Source: JAJZNI01 sp035624785 (lineage in GTDB: Bacteria > Chloroflexota > Dormibacteria > Aeolococcales > Aeolococcaceae). From it: DNA of 64,000 bases. The translations under genes were made by a program, and so were the position numbers. Every line of letters begins with the position of its first letter. Position 1 is the first letter of the stretch. The notes beneath the pieces are model-generated. The model had not been told where the DNA came from and did no database searches. It saw only the letters and a list, made by a program, of their open reading frames with translations. Shown here one piece after another: positions 26,054 to 35,409 of the stretch. The stretch spans positions 62,001 through 126,000 of the forward strand of contig DASPQV010000051.1 of assembly GCA_035624785.1 (NCBI GenBank), read 5' to 3'.

Positions 26054-26113
26054 CCGCGGGAACCGTCCCCGCGGCGGTTTCTCCATCTGTCGACTCCGCA
26101 TGCGCGGGAGGTG

Positions 26114-26173
26114 ATGGTGGCCACGGTGTCGCGCGGCCCTGGTCGGTGCACGAGGCGGCCCCTGTCGCGATGA
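26114..26173 (+). CDS. Possible leader peptide coupled to the ParA-like gene
   Basis: A 19-codon frame (MVATVSRGPGRCTRRPLSR) begins at ATG 26114, or at GTG 26117, which has better spacing from GGGAGG at 26106-26111. Its TGA overlaps the ATG at 26170 as ATGA. The ATPase start itself has no Shine-Dalgarno, so translation could depend on termination of this leader. Confidence 0.4.
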   Translation: MVATVSRGPGRCTRRPLSR

Positions 26174-27252
26174 TGCAGGTGGTCGCCGTGGTGGCGAACA
26201 AGGGGGGCGTCGGCAAGTCCACCCTCGCATTCCAGGTCGCCGGCGAGCTGGCCCTGGGCGGGGAGCGGGTGCTCGCGGTCGACGCGGACAAGCAGGCGGA
26301 CCTGACCCTCTACGCCCGCGGCCCCCGCATCGCCGGCCTCGGGCTGGACGCCGTGCTCGGCGACCCGCGGGGAGCCTGCGACCCGCGCCCCTTCATCGGT
26401 CCGGTGTCGGCCAACCTCGATCTGCTCGGCAGCTCCGACCGCCTCGCGGTCGTCGACCGGGTCCTGGCCCAGGTGGAGCACGGGGCCTTCCACCTTCGCA
26501 GCGCTCTCGACGCGGTGAAGCACGACTACCGGTGGGCGGTGATCGACACCGGCCACTCCGAGCTGATGGTGAGCAGCGCGCTGGTCGCCGCCGACCTGCT
26601 GCTCATGCCCACCACTGCGAGCGCTCCTGACGCTCGCCATGCCGGGGACATGGTCCAGCGCGCCCTCTCGGTGCGGACCGAGCTCGGCCTGCCCTGCGCC
26701 GGCCTGGTGGGGCGCTCGATGATCACGGTGTGGCGGCGCCAGCACAACGGGATCGCGGATGCCCAGGTCATCGACGAGCTCCACCGGCGCTACGGAGATC
26801 TGGTATGTGCGGTGGTGATCCCGCACAGCTCGCGCGTCTCCGAGGCCAACGCCCAGCGGATGACCGTCCGCCAGCATGCCGAGATGTACGGCACCGGCCG
26901 CGACGCCGCCCTGCGCGCGGTGACCGATGCCTTCCGCCAGGTGACCGACTGCCTCCGCGACCGTGCGCTGACGCCGGAGTCGCACGAATCCTTCCGGTGG
27001 GTCAGTGAGCTGCCACCCGACGAGCCGGATGCCGCCGAGCTGGCGTCGGCGCTGCGCCGCCTCAAGCGGCGGCGCGGACTCGACGATGACCAGCTGGCCG
27101 AGGTTCTCGGCAGGCCCGTGGAGTGGATCCGGCAGACCCTGGCCTTCGGAGCTCGACATCCCGATGGGGAGGAGCGCTTGACCATCCGGCCTCACTCGCG
27201 CCGCCCGGCTTGCGACGTGGCCAGCCCGCGTCCGCAGGCATGGCTGCGGTGA
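26170..27252 (+). CDS. ParA-like ATPase with C-terminal HTH
   Basis: Deviant-Walker ATPase of the ParA/MinD class: NKGGVGKSTLAFQV, switch I-type VDADKQADLTLYA, and VIDTGHSELMVSSALVAAD as Walker B. Beyond the ATPase (about residues 1-250) the protein extends to 360 residues. It ends in a helix-turn-helix-like segment (RRGLDDDQLAEVLGRPVEWI, RQTLAFG), so it may bind DNA itself. No parB or parS-like site is next to it, making chromosome partition less likely than an orphan plasmid-derived or regulatory role. The frame is open to 25918, but homology begins at ATG 26170/26173. It overlaps the MFS gene by 13 nt. Confidence 0.85.
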   Translation: MMQVVAVVANKGGVGKSTLAFQVAGELALGGERVLAVDADKQADLTLYARGPRIAGLGLDAVLGDPRGACDPRPFIGPVSANLDLLGSSDRLAVVDRVLAQVEHGAFHLRSALDAVKHDYRWAVIDTGHSELMVSSALVAADLLLMPTTASAPDARHAGDMVQRALSVRTELGLPCAGLVGRSMITVWRRQHNGIADAQVIDELHRRYGDLVCAVVIPHSSRVSEANAQRMTVRQHAEMYGTGRDAALRAVTDAFRQVTDCLRDRALTPESHESFRWVSELPPDEPDAAELASALRRLKRRRGLDDDQLAEVLGRPVEWIRQTLAFGARHPDGEERLTIRPHSRRPACDVASPRPQAWLR

Positions 27253-28427
27253 GCCGGGCGGAGGGGCAGGGCTTCGTCCGCGACCGGGTCACCTGGCTCG
27301 CCTACTGCAGCATCTCCGCCTACGCCTTCTACATCTACGCGCTCGGGCCGGTGGTCAACTTCCTGAGGACGGAGCTCCACCTCTCGTACACCCTCACCAG
27401 CCTCCACTCCACGCTCTGGGCGGCCGGAGCGGTGGGCACCGGGCTCTTCTTCGCGCCCCTGACCCGGCGCTTCGGCCGTCGAGCGGTGTTCTGGTGGTCC
27501 GCGCTGGTCACCGCGGTAGGGGTGGGCGTGCTGATCGTCGGCCACCGGGTTGCCGTCACCCTCCCCGGAACGACCGTCCTCGCCGCGGGCTGCACCCTCC
27601 TGGGGGCGACCAGCAACGTGGTCCTCTCCGACCATCATCGGGAGCAGCGTGACCGGGCGCTGGTCGAGGCCAACGTGGGCGCCAGTGCCGTCGGGGTGGC
27701 GGTGCCTGCCCTTCTCGGCCTGCTCGCCGGCACCGCCGGAGGCTGGCGTCCCGGGCTGCTCCTGCCGGTGCTGTGCCTGGCCTGCCTCTACGCCCTGCTG
27801 CGGGGGGTGCCCATGCCTTCCCCGGCCGTGTCCGGGGCTGCCCGAGGCCGGCTGCCCGGGGGGTTCTGGTCCGCCTGCGGGCTGGTCGCGCTGGCCGTCG
27901 CCATCGAGTTCTGCGTGATCTTCTACGGGCCGCCGCTGCTCAGCATCCGGGCGGGCCTGGCCACCGCCGACGCCGCCGCCGCCCTCAGCCTCTTCATCGC
28001 CGGGGAGCTCACCGGGAGGCTGGCCGGCTCCTGGCTGTCGCGGCGTCCGGGGCGGGCGGAGCTGCTCATCGGGATCGCCCTCGGCATCAGCCTGGCCGGC
28101 TTCCTCGCCCTCTGGCTGGGCCGGTGGGCCGCCGCGGAGCTGGTCGCCCTCTTCGTCACCGGGCTCGGGGTCGGCAATCTCTATCCGCTCAGCCTTTCTC
28201 TCGCCCTCGGCGCCGGCGGCGACCTCACCGATCGGGCCATGGCCAGGACCCAGGTGGCCATCTCCGCCGCCATCGCGGGCGCCCCGCTGCTGCTCGGCGT
28301 CCTCTCTGACCGGGCCGGGGTGCTCCGCGCCGTGGCCCTCGAGCCCGCGCTGATCGTGGCCGCCGCGGCGGTGCTGATCGCGGTCAGAGCCGGGCAGCGG
28401 AGTCTCGCCGGGGCCGTGCCCGCCTGA
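27240..28427 (+). CDS. Major facilitator superfamily transporter
   Basis: 395-residue inner-membrane protein with about 12 hydrophobic segments. The motif-A-like loop between helices 2 and 3 reads FFAPLTRRFGRRAVF, and the central loop lies around residue 195. Typical of secondary transporters (efflux or nutrient uptake); the substrate cannot be inferred. ATG 27240 lies inside the end of the ParA-like gene, so translation is probably coupled; GTG 27249 is an alternative. Downstream, a possible long stem (GGGTGGGC near 28436 with GCCCACCC near 28474) may end the transcript. Confidence 0.85.
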   Translation: MAAVSRAEGQGFVRDRVTWLAYCSISAYAFYIYALGPVVNFLRTELHLSYTLTSLHSTLWAAGAVGTGLFFAPLTRRFGRRAVFWWSALVTAVGVGVLIVGHRVAVTLPGTTVLAAGCTLLGATSNVVLSDHHREQRDRALVEANVGASAVGVAVPALLGLLAGTAGGWRPGLLLPVLCLACLYALLRGVPMPSPAVSGAARGRLPGGFWSACGLVALAVAIEFCVIFYGPPLLSIRAGLATADAAAALSLFIAGELTGRLAGSWLSRRPGRAELLIGIALGISLAGFLALWLGRWAAAELVALFVTGLGVGNLYPLSLSLALGAGGDLTDRAMARTQVAISAAIAGAPLLLGVLSDRAGVLRAVALEPALIVAAAAVLIAVRAGQRSLAGAVPA

Positions 28428-28569
28428 TCCCGCTCGGGGTGGGCTGACCCGTTTTCGAAGCTCGGGCTCCGCTGGCCCACCCTCGAAGGAGGACCAGGCG
28501 ACGGTGGCGCCCGGAACCCGCCGGACGGCTCCGGCGTCGTAGCAGTGCATCCAGCTTTGGAGACCTCCG

Positions 28570-29535
28570 ATGAAGGCCCGACCGATCCTTCTCGCCCTGA
28601 TGTCGACCGCCGTCCTGGCCGGCTGCGGGTCGGCGGCGCCCGGCGCCCCGGTCGCGGCCGGCGGCGCCAACTCATCCGCTGCAGCAAGCAGCGAGTTCGG
28701 TGCGGCTGAGGGAGCGGTCCCGTCCGCCGGCGCGGCCGCGAACGCCGGGGCCGCCGGCCTCACGATGCCGCATGCCCCGTCGTCGCCGGGCTCCTCGTCG
28801 ACGGCCGTGAACCAGGCGGACCTCGTGCTCGGGAGCCCCGGGGCCGGTGTCGCCCGCTCCGTCACCGCCACCTACACGGTGCCGCACGGAGACTTCCTGA
28901 GCTGCTTCGACACCGTGATCGGGGCGGGGGTCGCCCTGGGCGGCTATGTGGTCAGCTCCTCGACGTCACCGGACGCCCAGGGACGGATCGTCAGTGGCCA
29001 GGTGACCCTGGCGGTGCCGGCCGCGCAGATGGCCAGCCTCCTCGACAGCCTGCCCGCCTCCGAGTTCACGCCGGCCTCTATCAACTTCGCGAGCGTCGAT
29101 CACACCTCGGACCTCCGCGACGTCAACGCCCGCCTGACCTCGGCGCAGGCGCACCTCACCGCCCTGCAGAAGCTGCTCGCCGGCGCCACCTCGCTTGACG
29201 ACATCACCACCCTGGAGCAGCAGATCGAGGACGTCGAGACCTCCATCGACACCGATCAGGACCAGCTGACCAGCCTCGACCAGTCGGTGGCCTTTGCCAC
29301 GGTCACGGTGCGATTGCGGGAGCGGGGGGCCGTCACCGTGGCGGTGGCGCCGGCGGGTCCTTCCGTGACCAGCGGGATCTCCAAGGGTTGGACCACCGCG
29401 GTGGAGATCACCACCGTCGGCCTTCAGGTCCTGGTGACGGCGATTCCCTTCGCCATCCTCGCCCTCGTGGCCTGGATCGCGTGGTGGAGGTTCCGTGGCC
29501 GCGCCGGCGCCCGGCGGGCCAAGGCGACCGTGTGA
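28570..29535 (+). CDS. DUF4349 lipoprotein
   Basis: 321-residue lipoprotein: signal MKARPILLALMSTAVLAGC with lipobox VLAGC, an Ala/Ser-rich linker (about 22-90), then a DUF4349 domain (SVTATYTVPHGDF, GGYVVSSSTS) with a long coiled coil in its middle (DLRDVNARLTSAQAHLTAL through ETSIDTDQDQLTSLDQS). A C-terminal transmembrane helix (VTAIPFAILALVAWIAWW) has a basic tail. The lipid anchor plus the C-terminal helix would hold both ends in the membrane. GGAGA 6-7 nt upstream fixes ATG 28570. Family function unknown. Confidence 0.87.
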   Translation: MKARPILLALMSTAVLAGCGSAAPGAPVAAGGANSSAAASSEFGAAEGAVPSAGAAANAGAAGLTMPHAPSSPGSSSTAVNQADLVLGSPGAGVARSVTATYTVPHGDFLSCFDTVIGAGVALGGYVVSSSTSPDAQGRIVSGQVTLAVPAAQMASLLDSLPASEFTPASINFASVDHTSDLRDVNARLTSAQAHLTALQKLLAGATSLDDITTLEQQIEDVETSIDTDQDQLTSLDQSVAFATVTVRLRERGAVTVAVAPAGPSVTSGISKGWTTAVEITTVGLQVLVTAIPFAILALVAWIAWWRFRGRAGARRAKATV

Positions 29536-29557
29536 GCGTCCGCTCCGGTCCTGCGCC

Positions 29558-30160
29558 TCACCCGCCGCTGTATCGCTGTTCCCGCCAGGGATCGCCGAGC
29601 CCGTGATACCCGCGCGTCTCCCAGTATCCCGGGCTGTCGCCGGACATCAGGCGCAGCCCGCGCACCCACTTGGCGCTCTTCCAGAAGTAGAGGTGAGGCA
29701 CCAGCAGTCGCGCCGGGCCACCGTGCTCCGGCGGCAGCGGCTGTCCGTCACAGCTGTAGGCGATCCACGCCTTGCCGCCGGTGACCTCGCTGAGCGGCAT
29801 GTTGGTGGTGTAGCCGCCGTCCGAGAAGGCCATCACATACCCGGCCCCCGTCACCACGGCGTCCAGCAGGGTGTCGACGGGCACCCCCTCCCAGACGGTG
29901 TCGAGCCTCGACCACGTGGTCACGCAGTGGATGTCGCAGGTGACGGTCTCGCTGGGCAGAGCTCGGAACTCCTCCCAGGTCCACCGCCGCTCAGCGTCCA
30001 CCACGCCGGTGATCGAGAACGTCCAGGCCGGGAGCGGGGTGTGCGGGGTCGGTCCCACCGACAGCACCGGGAAGGCCTCGGCCAGGTGCTGGCCAGGTGG
30101 CAGGCGACCCCCTCGGTCGTCCCCCGGGCGGCTCGGGAACCCGCCGCTCATCGACGCCAT
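29558..30160 (-). CDS. Molybdopterin-dependent oxidoreductase, sulfite oxidase/MsrP fold
   Basis: 200-residue oxidoreductase with the molybdopterin-binding domain of the sulfite oxidase/YedY family. The Cys expected to ligate molybdenum is in CDIHCVTTWSRLD. Further family segments are WEGVPVDTLLD, YTTNMPLSEV, GGPARLLVPHLYFWKSAKWVRGL and GYWETRGYHGLGDPW. No Tat or Sec signal and no dimerisation domain are present, so it is a short, apparently cytoplasmic version. No MsrQ-like membrane partner or molybdenum cofactor genes lie nearby. Start ATG 30160 has GGGAGG about 11 nt upstream; ATG 30151 is possible. Physiological substrate unknown. Confidence 0.87.
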   Translation of the reverse strand: MASMSGGFPSRPGDDRGGRLPPGQHLAEAFPVLSVGPTPHTPLPAWTFSITGVVDAERRWTWEEFRALPSETVTCDIHCVTTWSRLDTVWEGVPVDTLLDAVVTGAGYVMAFSDGGYTTNMPLSEVTGGKAWIAYSCDGQPLPPEHGGPARLLVPHLYFWKSAKWVRGLRLMSGDSPGYWETRGYHGLGDPWREQRYSGG

Positions 30161-30313
30161 CTCACTGGAGCCTCCCGCTGACAGCTAGGTGGTGGCCTGA
30201 ACCGGAGCGGCGTTCCCCGGCCCGGCGACAGGACATCATCCGCGCTCGCGCCCCTCGCGTCCAGCCGGCGAGGCCACGGAGCAGCGCGACGCTTCCCTCC
30301 TGGAGCCGGTGGC

Positions 30314-31606
30314 TCAGGCCAGCCGGTAGATCTCGGTGGTGCTCGAGTAGTACAGGGCGCCCCCGGGGCCCTCCTTGACGTCGAGACGGCACCCGCCCGG
30401 CCCCGAGGTCACCGATCCGTGCGGCTGCCCGGGGGAGTAGATGAGCATCCCGCTGTCATATGTGCAGAAGACGAAGTGGCCCGCGTAGCCGCTCGGTCCG
30501 GCGGCGTCGACGAAGGTGGCCCCGGTGGGGACCACGGTCGAGGTCTCGCTCGACCAGACCGGCCCGGTCTGGCCGCCGCAGCCGGAGGTGCCTCCCTCGT
30601 AGGCGAACGGGTGGCTGTAGCCGTAGCACAGCGGCCACTGGTAGCCGCCTCCGCGCCCGACCGTCAGCACCAGGTCGTAGCCCGTGCCGGGGAGGCCGGG
30701 AAGCTCGCCCGATGGCCCGTTGCTGGTCACCATCAGCACCCCACCCGGACCGAAGGCCAGGCCGAATGGGTTGCGGAGGCCGTACGCCCACACCGGGTTG
30801 CCGGGGCCGAAGGGGTTGTCCGCCGGAACCGAGCCGTCGGGGTTGTAGCGCAGGATCTTGCCGCGGACGTCCCCGGTGTTCTGAGCCGCGCTGGCGGTGT
30901 GCTCGTCGCCCAGCGTCACGTAGAGCTCGCCGTCGGGACCGAAGGCCAGCCGGCCGCCCTTGTGACAGCAGTCGCTTCCCGTCGGAAGCACGATCAGCGT
31001 GCGCATGTCGACACCGGTGCCCCCACAGTCCGTCCAGCGCACGACGTCCTCGTGGCTGTAGTCGGTGAGGGCATAGAGCGCATACACGTAGTGATCGCTG
31101 CTGAATGTCGGGCTGATTGCCAGGCCCAGCAGCCCGCGTTCGCTGTAGCCACCGCCGGGTTGGGTGGTGACGGTGGCGACCCGCGCGAAGAGGTGAGGCA
31201 CGTTGCTCTCGACCACCCAGAGGCTGCCCCCCCGGTCGGCGAAGAAGAGGCGCCCATCGGGCGCGAAGGCCAGCGCGGTCGGGAAGTTGGCGGAGATGTT
31301 CTGGGTCGGCGGCCCGGCCGGGACCGAGGGACACCCGGGGGCGGTCGCTGTGGTGGCCGGCGTGGGCGACGGCGTCGCGGCCGGCACCGGGGTGGGCGAG
31401 GGTGACGGCAGGGGCGTGGCCGGTGAGGTCGGGCTCAGCGCCGCCGTGGGCAGCGAGCTCGCCGTCGGCGTGGCGGCCGCCACGCCGTCCGCCGGCGTCC
31501 CGCGGGTGAGCAGCAGCCCGGAGGTGATGCCCGCGATGGCGACGGCGGCGGCGATGGTGACCAGCAGCGCGCGTGACCGCCGCGACCGGCGCCGGAACCA
31601 GCCCAT
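30314..31606 (-). CDS. Glucose/sorbosone-dehydrogenase family exported protein
   Basis: About 430 residues: N-terminal membrane anchor or signal (ALLVTIAAAVAIAGITSGLLL), a Pro/Thr/Ser-rich linker (about residues 35-90), then a six-bladed beta-propeller of the GSDH type. Landmarks are ALAFAPDGRLFFADRGG, GLLGLAISPTF, HKGGRLAFGPDGELYVTLGD, GKILRYNPDGS and WAYGLRNPFGLAF. Relatives are PQQ-dependent soluble aldose dehydrogenases, but many propellers of this type have no proven activity. The upstream frame to 31816 looks non-coding; ATG 31606 gives the expected MGWFRRRSRRSR signal start. Probably acts outside the membrane on sugars. Confidence 0.83.
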   Translation of the reverse strand: MGWFRRRSRRSRALLVTIAAAVAIAGITSGLLLTRGTPADGVAAATPTASSLPTAALSPTSPATPLPSPSPTPVPAATPSPTPATTATAPGCPSVPAGPPTQNISANFPTALAFAPDGRLFFADRGGSLWVVESNVPHLFARVATVTTQPGGGYSERGLLGLAISPTFSSDHYVYALYALTDYSHEDVVRWTDCGGTGVDMRTLIVLPTGSDCCHKGGRLAFGPDGELYVTLGDEHTASAAQNTGDVRGKILRYNPDGSVPADNPFGPGNPVWAYGLRNPFGLAFGPGGVLMVTSNGPSGELPGLPGTGYDLVLTVGRGGGYQWPLCYGYSHPFAYEGGTSGCGGQTGPVWSSETSTVVPTGATFVDAAGPSGYAGHFVFCTYDSGMLIYSPGQPHGSVTSGPGGCRLDVKEGPGGALYYSSTTEIYRLA

Positions 31607-31852
31607 GGCCGTGGAGGATGCACCAGCCCGGCCTCCGCGCGACTCGGGCCCCTGCCCATCGATCCAGGGCCCGAAGATCCTGATCTCGAGGTGCAGCCCG
31701 GCGCGCCGGGGCCGTGGCAGCGGGCCGGGAGAGCTTGCCCCGCCCCCGTGAGTGCCGGCCACGGCGTGAGGACAGGGCGCAATCCCTACATATCCAATGG
31801 AAGATGATCCCAGCATCCGGGTGTAATCTGAGCCCGGCGCGAAGCGTCGACG

Positions 31853-32085
31853 GTGGAGCCACGCCCGATCTCCGTCCTCCTGCTGGATGATTCGGCTGAT
31901 CTTCCTGACGTGCCTCGCCTGTTCAGCAAGTTCAGCCGCGGCGCCAGCGCAGCTTCGGCACCGGGCTGGGACTGTTCATCGTCCGGCAGCTGGCTCTGGC
32001 TCATCGAGGAATGCCACCCGCGAGGCCGGACCGTCGGGCGGCTCGGGCTTCACGGTGACACTGCCGCCTGCTGCCATCGACAGGA
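31853..32085 (+). pseudogene. Remnant of a sensor histidine kinase ATPase domain
   Basis: Three successive frames give consecutive pieces of a HATPase_c domain: LPDVPRLFSKFSRG (the F-box region, to about 31944), then SFGTGLGLFIVRQLALAHRG (G2 box, 31951-32010), then GGSGFTVTLPPAAID (final strand, to about 32085). The order and spacing match a kinase C-terminus, so at least two frameshifts have broken it. Nothing of the N-terminal sensor or the phospho-accepting His remains upstream. Clearly non-functional as a kinase. Confidence 0.78.
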
Positions 32086-32257
32086 TCCCGAGCCGGCGAA
32101 GGCGGTACGCCGGAGCAAACGAGATTCGCGGCATCGGCCGTACGTTTCCTGCGCATCTCCGTCAGCGGTCCGTGACCACGGATGCCGCATCTGACCTAGG
32201 CAATTTCGGAGCGAGTGCGCCTGGTCACCGGCCCTATCGACATCTACCCTGGAGCCG

Positions 32258-32524
32258 ATGAACGAGCAGGAGACCGGTTCCGATCGTGACCAGCTTGCCG
32301 AGCCGCAGCCGAGCATCGAGTGGGACTACGCCCCGAGCCCTCGGATGGTCAGGCTGGCGGTGACGGCCGGCGGCCGCATCCAGCAGGTCGAGCGGCGCGG
32401 CGAGACGTCGATGGTCAGCTACGCCCTGGCACTGCTGGTCATCTCGGTCATGGTCATCGTCATCGCCGGGGTGATCGGTCAGCAGCTGGGCAACGTCTTC
32501 TCCCTCGTCAGCCGCGCCCTGTAA
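32258..32524 (+). CDS. Small membrane protein, Flp-pilin-like
   Basis: 88-residue protein with a 50-residue hydrophilic N-terminus and one hydrophobic helix near the C-terminus (YALALLVISVMVIVIAGVIG) followed by QQLGNVFSLVSRAL. The order, a Tyr near the start of the helix and a short tail ending in NVF, resembles class IVb Flp/Fap pilins. The usual Gly-Gln-Ala cleavage site is not obvious and the leader is long. No tad or cpa genes are nearby. GGAG about 5 nt upstream supports ATG 32258. It could equally be an unrelated single-pass protein. Confidence 0.55.
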   Translation: MNEQETGSDRDQLAEPQPSIEWDYAPSPRMVRLAVTAGGRIQQVERRGETSMVSYALALLVISVMVIVIAGVIGQQLGNVFSLVSRAL

Positions 32525-32638
32525 GCGGTCCTTCGTCCGCGACGGCGGCCACCATCGGAGGGAGCCCGCAGGTTTCCGGCTGCAGCTCATCGCGCATCTC
32601 TCCCGGGCACCAGTGCTCAACAGGGACTGTGCCTCAAT

Positions 32639-32673
32639 ATCTGATACATGAGCCTCGGATCTGATGCATGAGC
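32639..32673. repeat. Two 15-bp direct repeats overlapping a gene start
   Basis: ATCTGATACATGAGC (32639-32653) and ATCTGATGCATGAGC (32659-32673) are 20 bp apart; the second contains the hydrolase ATG. Two turns of helix apart and over a start, they could be an operator, or a small duplication. Confidence 0.45.
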
Positions 32674-33270
32674 AGGGGCCGGCCCGACGCCGCACCGGTC
32701 CTCGGCATGCTGCTCACCCCTGGCGCCGGGGCGAGCTCCGGCCACCCGACCCTGCTCGCCGTCGACCGGGCCGCGTCCGCGCGGGGGCTGGCCGTCGAGC
32801 GCATCGACTTCCCCTACCGGCTGGCCGGACGGCGCGCTCCCGACTCCCCCGCCGTGCTGGCCAGGACCGTCCGGGACGCGGCCGCCGTGCTCGCCGCGCG
32901 GCTCGAGGCGGACACCGGGCGGCTGGTGCTGGGTGGCCGTTCCATGGGCGGCCGGGTCTGCTCCGAGGTGGTGGCCGGTGGCCTGGCCGCGGCTGGGCTG
33001 GTGCTGATCAGCTACCCGCTCCACCCCCCGGGCCGGCCCGACCGGCCGCGGGTGGAGCACCTCGGGTCGGTCCGGGTGCCGTGTCTCTTCGTGTCCGGCA
33101 CCCGTGATGCCTTCGGCACGCCGGAAGAGCTCCGCGCCGCGACCGCGCGAATCGCGGGTCCCGTCTCTCACGCCTGGATCGAGGGTGGGGACCACGGGCT
33201 GGCGGGGCATGACGGCCAGGTCGCCCGGCTGGTCATGGCCTGGCTGGAGGAGCGCTTCGGGCTCGCCTGA
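32668..33270 (+). CDS. Alpha/beta hydrolase, KANL3/Tex30-like
   Basis: 200-residue alpha/beta-hydrolase-fold protein of the dienelactone-hydrolase-related KANL3/Tex30 group. Landmarks are an N-terminal TPGAGASSGHP loop, nucleophile elbow GRSMGGR, acid residue in VSGTRDAFG and His in EGGDHGL. The catalytic triad is complete. No signal peptide. Substrate unknown. The start overlaps the second 15-bp repeat and has no good ribosome binding site. A 21-bp repeat begins over its stop codon. Confidence 0.85.
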   Translation: MSRGRPDAAPVLGMLLTPGAGASSGHPTLLAVDRAASARGLAVERIDFPYRLAGRRAPDSPAVLARTVRDAAAVLAARLEADTGRLVLGGRSMGGRVCSEVVAGGLAAAGLVLISYPLHPPGRPDRPRVEHLGSVRVPCLFVSGTRDAFGTPEELRAATARIAGPVSHAWIEGGDHGLAGHDGQVARLVMAWLEERFGLA

Positions 33271-33323
33271 CCGCGACGCCGCGGTGGGGGTCGGGCGCCC
33301 TGCCTGACCGCGACGCCGCGGTG
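33266..33323. repeat. 21-bp direct repeat between hydrolase and epimerase genes
   Basis: CCTGACCGCGACGCCGCGGTG occurs at 33266-33286, including the hydrolase stop, and at 33303-33323, 37 bp apart; GGGCG words in the spacers also match loosely. It looks like a small local duplication. Confidence 0.6.
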
Positions 33324-33355
33324 CGGTGCCGGGCGGCTGCCTATACTCGCTGCGG

Positions 33356-33804
33356 ATGGGAATGCTCCGGAAGATCGACCACGTGGGCATCGCGGTCGGC
33401 GATCTCGAGGCGGCGATCCGGCTCTACACCCAGCTGTCGGGCAAGGCTGCGTCCCATCGCTCCGAGGTTCCCGAGGACGGCGTCGAGGTGGCCATCTTCG
33501 AGGTGGGCGAGTCCCGCGTCGAGCTCCTCGGCGCGACCCGGCCGGACTCGGCGATCAGCCGCTTCCTCACCCGTCGAGGTCCCGGGCTGCACCACGTCGC
33601 CTTCGGGGTCGAGGACGTTCAGGACGCTCTTGACCATTACCAGTCGCTGGGGATGCGGCCGATCGATCCCGCCCCGCGCCCGGGGGCGGGAGGGCGCTTG
33701 GTCGCCTTTCTCCATCCCGAGGCGGGGGATGGCGTCCTCATCGAGCTCTGCCAGCCGGAACCCGAGGGTGGCGCGGCGAACGGCGGGTCGCCCGCGGCGG
33801 CACC

Positions 33805-33808
<4 letters not shown>
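33356..33808 (+). CDS. mce: Methylmalonyl-CoA epimerase
   Basis: Vicinal-oxygen-chelate enzyme of 150 residues interconverting (S)- and (R)-methylmalonyl-CoA. Metal ligands are recognisable: His in KIDHVGIAV, His in LHHVAFGV, Glu in LIELCQP, with ELLG on the repeat strand. TATACT (33342-33347) ends 8 nt before ATG 33356, suggesting a leaderless start; ATG 33362 is an alternative. Its stop overlaps the mutase start (GTGA), so epimerase and mutase are co-translated. This supports a methylmalonyl-CoA role for the cluster. Confidence 0.9.
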
Positions 33809-35400
<1,592 letters not shown>

Positions 35401-35409
35401 GCTCATGCG

